Source: Angiostrongylus vasorum (taxonomy: Eukaryota > Nematoda > Chromadorea > Rhabditida > Metastrongylidae). From it: a stretch of 64,000 nt of DNA. The notes under the pieces are model-generated. The model was not told the origin of the DNA. It ran no database searches and was given only the letters and a program-made list of their open reading frames with translations. Made by a program: the position numbers and the translations under genes. Positions 61,206-64,000 of this stretch are shown here, one piece after another (positions within the stretch are counted from its first letter, which is position 1; every line of letters begins with the position of its first letter). Location of the stretch: positions 248,001 through 312,000 of the forward strand of contig JADANN010000057.1 of NCBI GenBank assembly GCA_018806985.1, given 5' to 3'.

Positions 61206-63647
61206 CATGTTAAGGAAAAGAACTCTTAAGCCATAAAGAAATAGAATTTTTTAAATTTTTTTTGCTTGCGTTTTCAAAGATGCTGCTGCCCAACGTTATG
61301 AGGTTGCAAGTGATCATGAAACACTAGTCTTCGAAACCTTGGAGCAACAGCCAGCATAGAACTGTGGTTGTTGCAAGTCAAAAATCAACTTTTGTATGAG
61401 TTGTTGTTGCAAGGGTGCGCAGAGAAGTTAAAAAAGAAAGCCCTCAAAAAGCAACGACAACACTACCTGAAGTTATGAACAAAGGTACGCTTCGCTGGTA
61501 GCACAGAGCCTTGATACTACTATAACAACTCGCCTGTAGACGAAGGAAAGTGCGAACGAATATAGGGATAGATCCTTAATGCACAAAATTATTTTTTACG
61601 ACGTAACAACGCATTTCTGACTTCATCGGAAGAAAATAGCACTGAAAACCTATCCTTCCATGTCTCGATGTTAACGCCACGATTACTTTTTTTTCAATTT
61701 TTTCTTTCTTGCTTACTGACGTTTTCGGTAAGTTTTTAAGGTCTTCTAGTGATCATATTCAACCGTATTAAAGCATCAGAAATGTTTTCTCTGGAATAGT
61801 TTTAAGGTGTTTCGAAGCATATTGCCACAAACAAAATGGATGCTTTCAATCTATTGTGCTTTCTTCTTTCAACTTCAATGCATGTATTCCGATTATTATT
61901 CAAGCAAAATTGAAGTTGAATGAAGATAAGATCCAGTTTCCCGCTCACTCCTCATTTTAGACCTATAAATCAGGAACATCACTCAAAAAGTATAAAAGTC
62001 TACTAATAAAATCTTCCCTGACAAGAACGAGGATCAAGGAGACGGAAGTTATACACTTAGAAGAAGACGCGTTCAATAATTTTAGATAGCAGCGTTGAAA
62101 TTTCACCCTATCCCAGATCGAATTTCAGTTTACGAAGAAGTATTGTGCCTTTTGACGTCACCGTTTCGTTACTTACGTCAAAAACGATCCTGCGATGTAA
62201 ACGACCCTAACATTGTTCAAACAACATAGTTCAGAAATTTATGTCCACAGAATGTATGTTATGATTTAAAAAAAAGGCGCTTTCGTTGCTTGTTTTTTTA
62301 AACGGTACAAACTTCTTTGCAGTTGGCAGATCTCAAGCAAACAGCAATGGCGCAAAAGATCCACATTGTCGATCGATGTTGTGTCTTCATTTGCTTTATT
62401 TATCGATAAGTTCTTTCGTGTAGTCGCTTATGGTCATCTTAGGGGCCGCACTGATTCGAGTCGAGTGCCTAGAGCTTAAGTACATTCTGCTGCGTTCTCG
62501 CCATGCAGTCGACATCGAATCCAATTCGACTGCAGAGGAACATGGCACAAGTGAAGCGACCCACCTGTCGATGTACTATACAACGCGATTTGCAGTCAGG
62601 ATTGTCAATTCTCATGCTGATAAGCGATCCTGTACCAGTCGAAATTTCATTGGCCGACAAGTTTTATCCAATTTCATTCTTTTATTCCTTATTATATGAC
62701 TCCTATAACATGTGTCACACTGCACGGAACCCACCACTTCTTGCTCTCGATTCATTTCCTAGCACCCTCCATCCATGGAGTTCTTTGAACCATTCTTTTT
62801 TGCCCACGGCTCCCGTTGCTACTTGATCCTTTCTTCTTTGTCACGATTGCCAATGACTCCTGGTCGAATCAAATTCTCCTTGAAATACTGAGATATCCAT
62901 GCCAAGGTATTCCCAAGGGGATTAGAGGGAGTGGGCCTGTCCTAGATAGGTCTAGTATCAATTTCGCGATCCCGCAGGTACAAGAGGTGTGGTGTACTCA
63001 GATTGGCCCAACAGCATAATGACCAGATCACTTTTACGCGCTCCCTGACCGACATTACTCAATAGACATCGGAATAAAAAATCCTTTTAAAAATACTGAA
63101 TTGTTTGAAGAAATCAAGGAGAACCCTCCCGTTCTTGCGAGCTATTTAAAAAGCCACAAATACGTTGACACTTGTTCATGTTTCTGTTATACTACTTTCT
63201 TCCTTATAGATCGTCTCTATTTCTGTCCAGTGAAAGAAATATATGTTACATCTTATCGAGCACTGTGTCGCTAACTCTGTTTGAAAAATGGTGTGGAATT
63301 TGACGAAAAGACTAGAGTGAACAGCACCAAACTAACCATTTATTTCAATCCACAATGACATAATAAATAGAAATTACGAACCTGAAAAGTAGGTATTTGT
63401 GCATGGAGAATCGCTTGTTAAGATGATGAAGTAATCGCTGAGCTTGTAAGGATATTCACACTTCACAAACAAATATAATTTTCTAATTATCAAATTTAGA
63501 GAAACTAGTTATTCATGAAATATTCTGCAAAAATCGCTTTACAAATTCCATAACCATAGCAGACTGAATTAATTCCCTCATAAAATAAGGATTTTCAACG
63601 GCTGCATAGCATTCTACAATTCAATTTCAAAAAATATCAGACTAGGT
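61206..63647. other. No supported gene
   Basis: AT-rich, with a GC-richer island at about 62430-62680 that is open in several frames (one plus-strand frame begins MQSTSNPIRLQRNMAQVKR). None has clear splice sites or a known motif. The island could be a first exon or promoter region of a gene I cannot define. Confidence 0.35.
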
Positions 63648-64000
63648 TTACTTCTCGTCAGTTTCTGAGTGCTGAAGTGGGCTTCGAGAGCGTGATGGAG
63701 AAAGAAGGCCCTGCTCATCCAAATGCTTTCGTGTCAGATATCCTCTATAATAACGCGTGTCACAGAAGACTGAACTGTTACACATCCATAGCTTTTGAAA
63801 AAGCTACAACTTTTATTAACTTTTTCTAATGGTCAAAAAATTACTATGGTCACCACAAACCTGATATGAGCTTGAATTTTTGTAGCTGCTTCTGTGTCTT
63901 CTTTCTTCATTTTTTCAACGTGTTTCCTTGCCAGAAAACCTCTTATTTCGGCCTGGATCTTTGTTGCAGCTCGATCTTCTGGAGAGTCGAAGTTGATAGC
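63648..64000 (-). CDS. IQ-motif (calmodulin-binding) protein, C-terminal part
   Basis: Two exons, cut by the window edge: 63861-64000 and 63648-63744 (TAA stop), joined AG/A across a GTTTGT...TTATAG intron with matching phase. They encode two IQ motifs, AATKIQAEIRGFLARKHVEK and, split by the intron, AATKIQAHIR then GYLTRKHLDE. After them comes a short Ser/Arg-Pro tail (SPSRSRSPLQ) ending HSETDEK. IQ motifs (IQxxxRGxxxR) bind calmodulin or EF-hand light chains; closely spaced IQs near a C-terminus occur in many small cytoplasmic proteins. The N-terminal part and the exact family are outside the window. Confidence 0.8.

Overview
The window looks like nuclear DNA of a parasitic strongylid nematode, most likely a hookworm (Ancylostoma/Necator type). 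The evidence is short exons with GT-AG introns, a nematode-type two-Ig secreted protein (zig family), a probable spliced-leader acceptor six bases before a start codon, degenerate RTE-clade LINEs and many copies of a tRNA-derived SINE. The DNA is AT-rich; coding exons are short GC-richer islands in long repeat-filled introns.

Layout. 1-4.8 kb: no gene, old repeats. 4.8-8.0 kb (-): zig-like gene with signal peptide and two Ig domains. 9.0-9.7 kb (-): two phase-consistent exons of an unrecognised gene. 13.5-24.8 kb (-): a ten-exon gene for an epsin-related clathrin adaptor (CLINT1/epsinR type), with SINE and other repeat insertions in its introns. 25-30.7 kb: small uncertain coding pieces, SINEs, and an RTE LINE at 28.3-30.7 kb that is cleanly interrupted by a younger insertion flanked by a TTATCAG duplication.

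30.7-59.2 kb is the outstanding structure: a giant inverted repeat with two arms of about 11.52 kb (30691-42214 and 47686-59209) around a 5.47 kb spacer. Paired positions sum to about 89900 throughout. The arms are nearly identical; the differences I saw are mostly homopolymer lengths. Each arm carries a WDR54-like WD40 gene, a 2.77 kb element with 344 bp terminal inverted repeats around RTE sequence, and SINEs. The right-arm gene is complete because exons 1 and 2 lie just outside the arm (to 59722). The left copy starts inside intron 2, so it lacks the first two exons, and it also shows two frame-breaking length differences. The spacer holds a degraded RTE and a third, chimeric copy of the gene's 3' end.

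59.7-63.6 kb: little that can be supported. 63.65 kb to the edge (-): the C-terminus of a small protein with two IQ (calmodulin-binding) motifs.

The recognised genes have unrelated roles (secreted Ig protein, trans-Golgi/endosome clathrin adaptor, WD40 protein, IQ protein). I see no operon-like functional grouping. All four read on the minus strand, though the spacing is far too wide for a classical nematode operon. Exon coordinates were read by eye from splice consensus, phase and recalled family similarity; nothing was aligned by computer.
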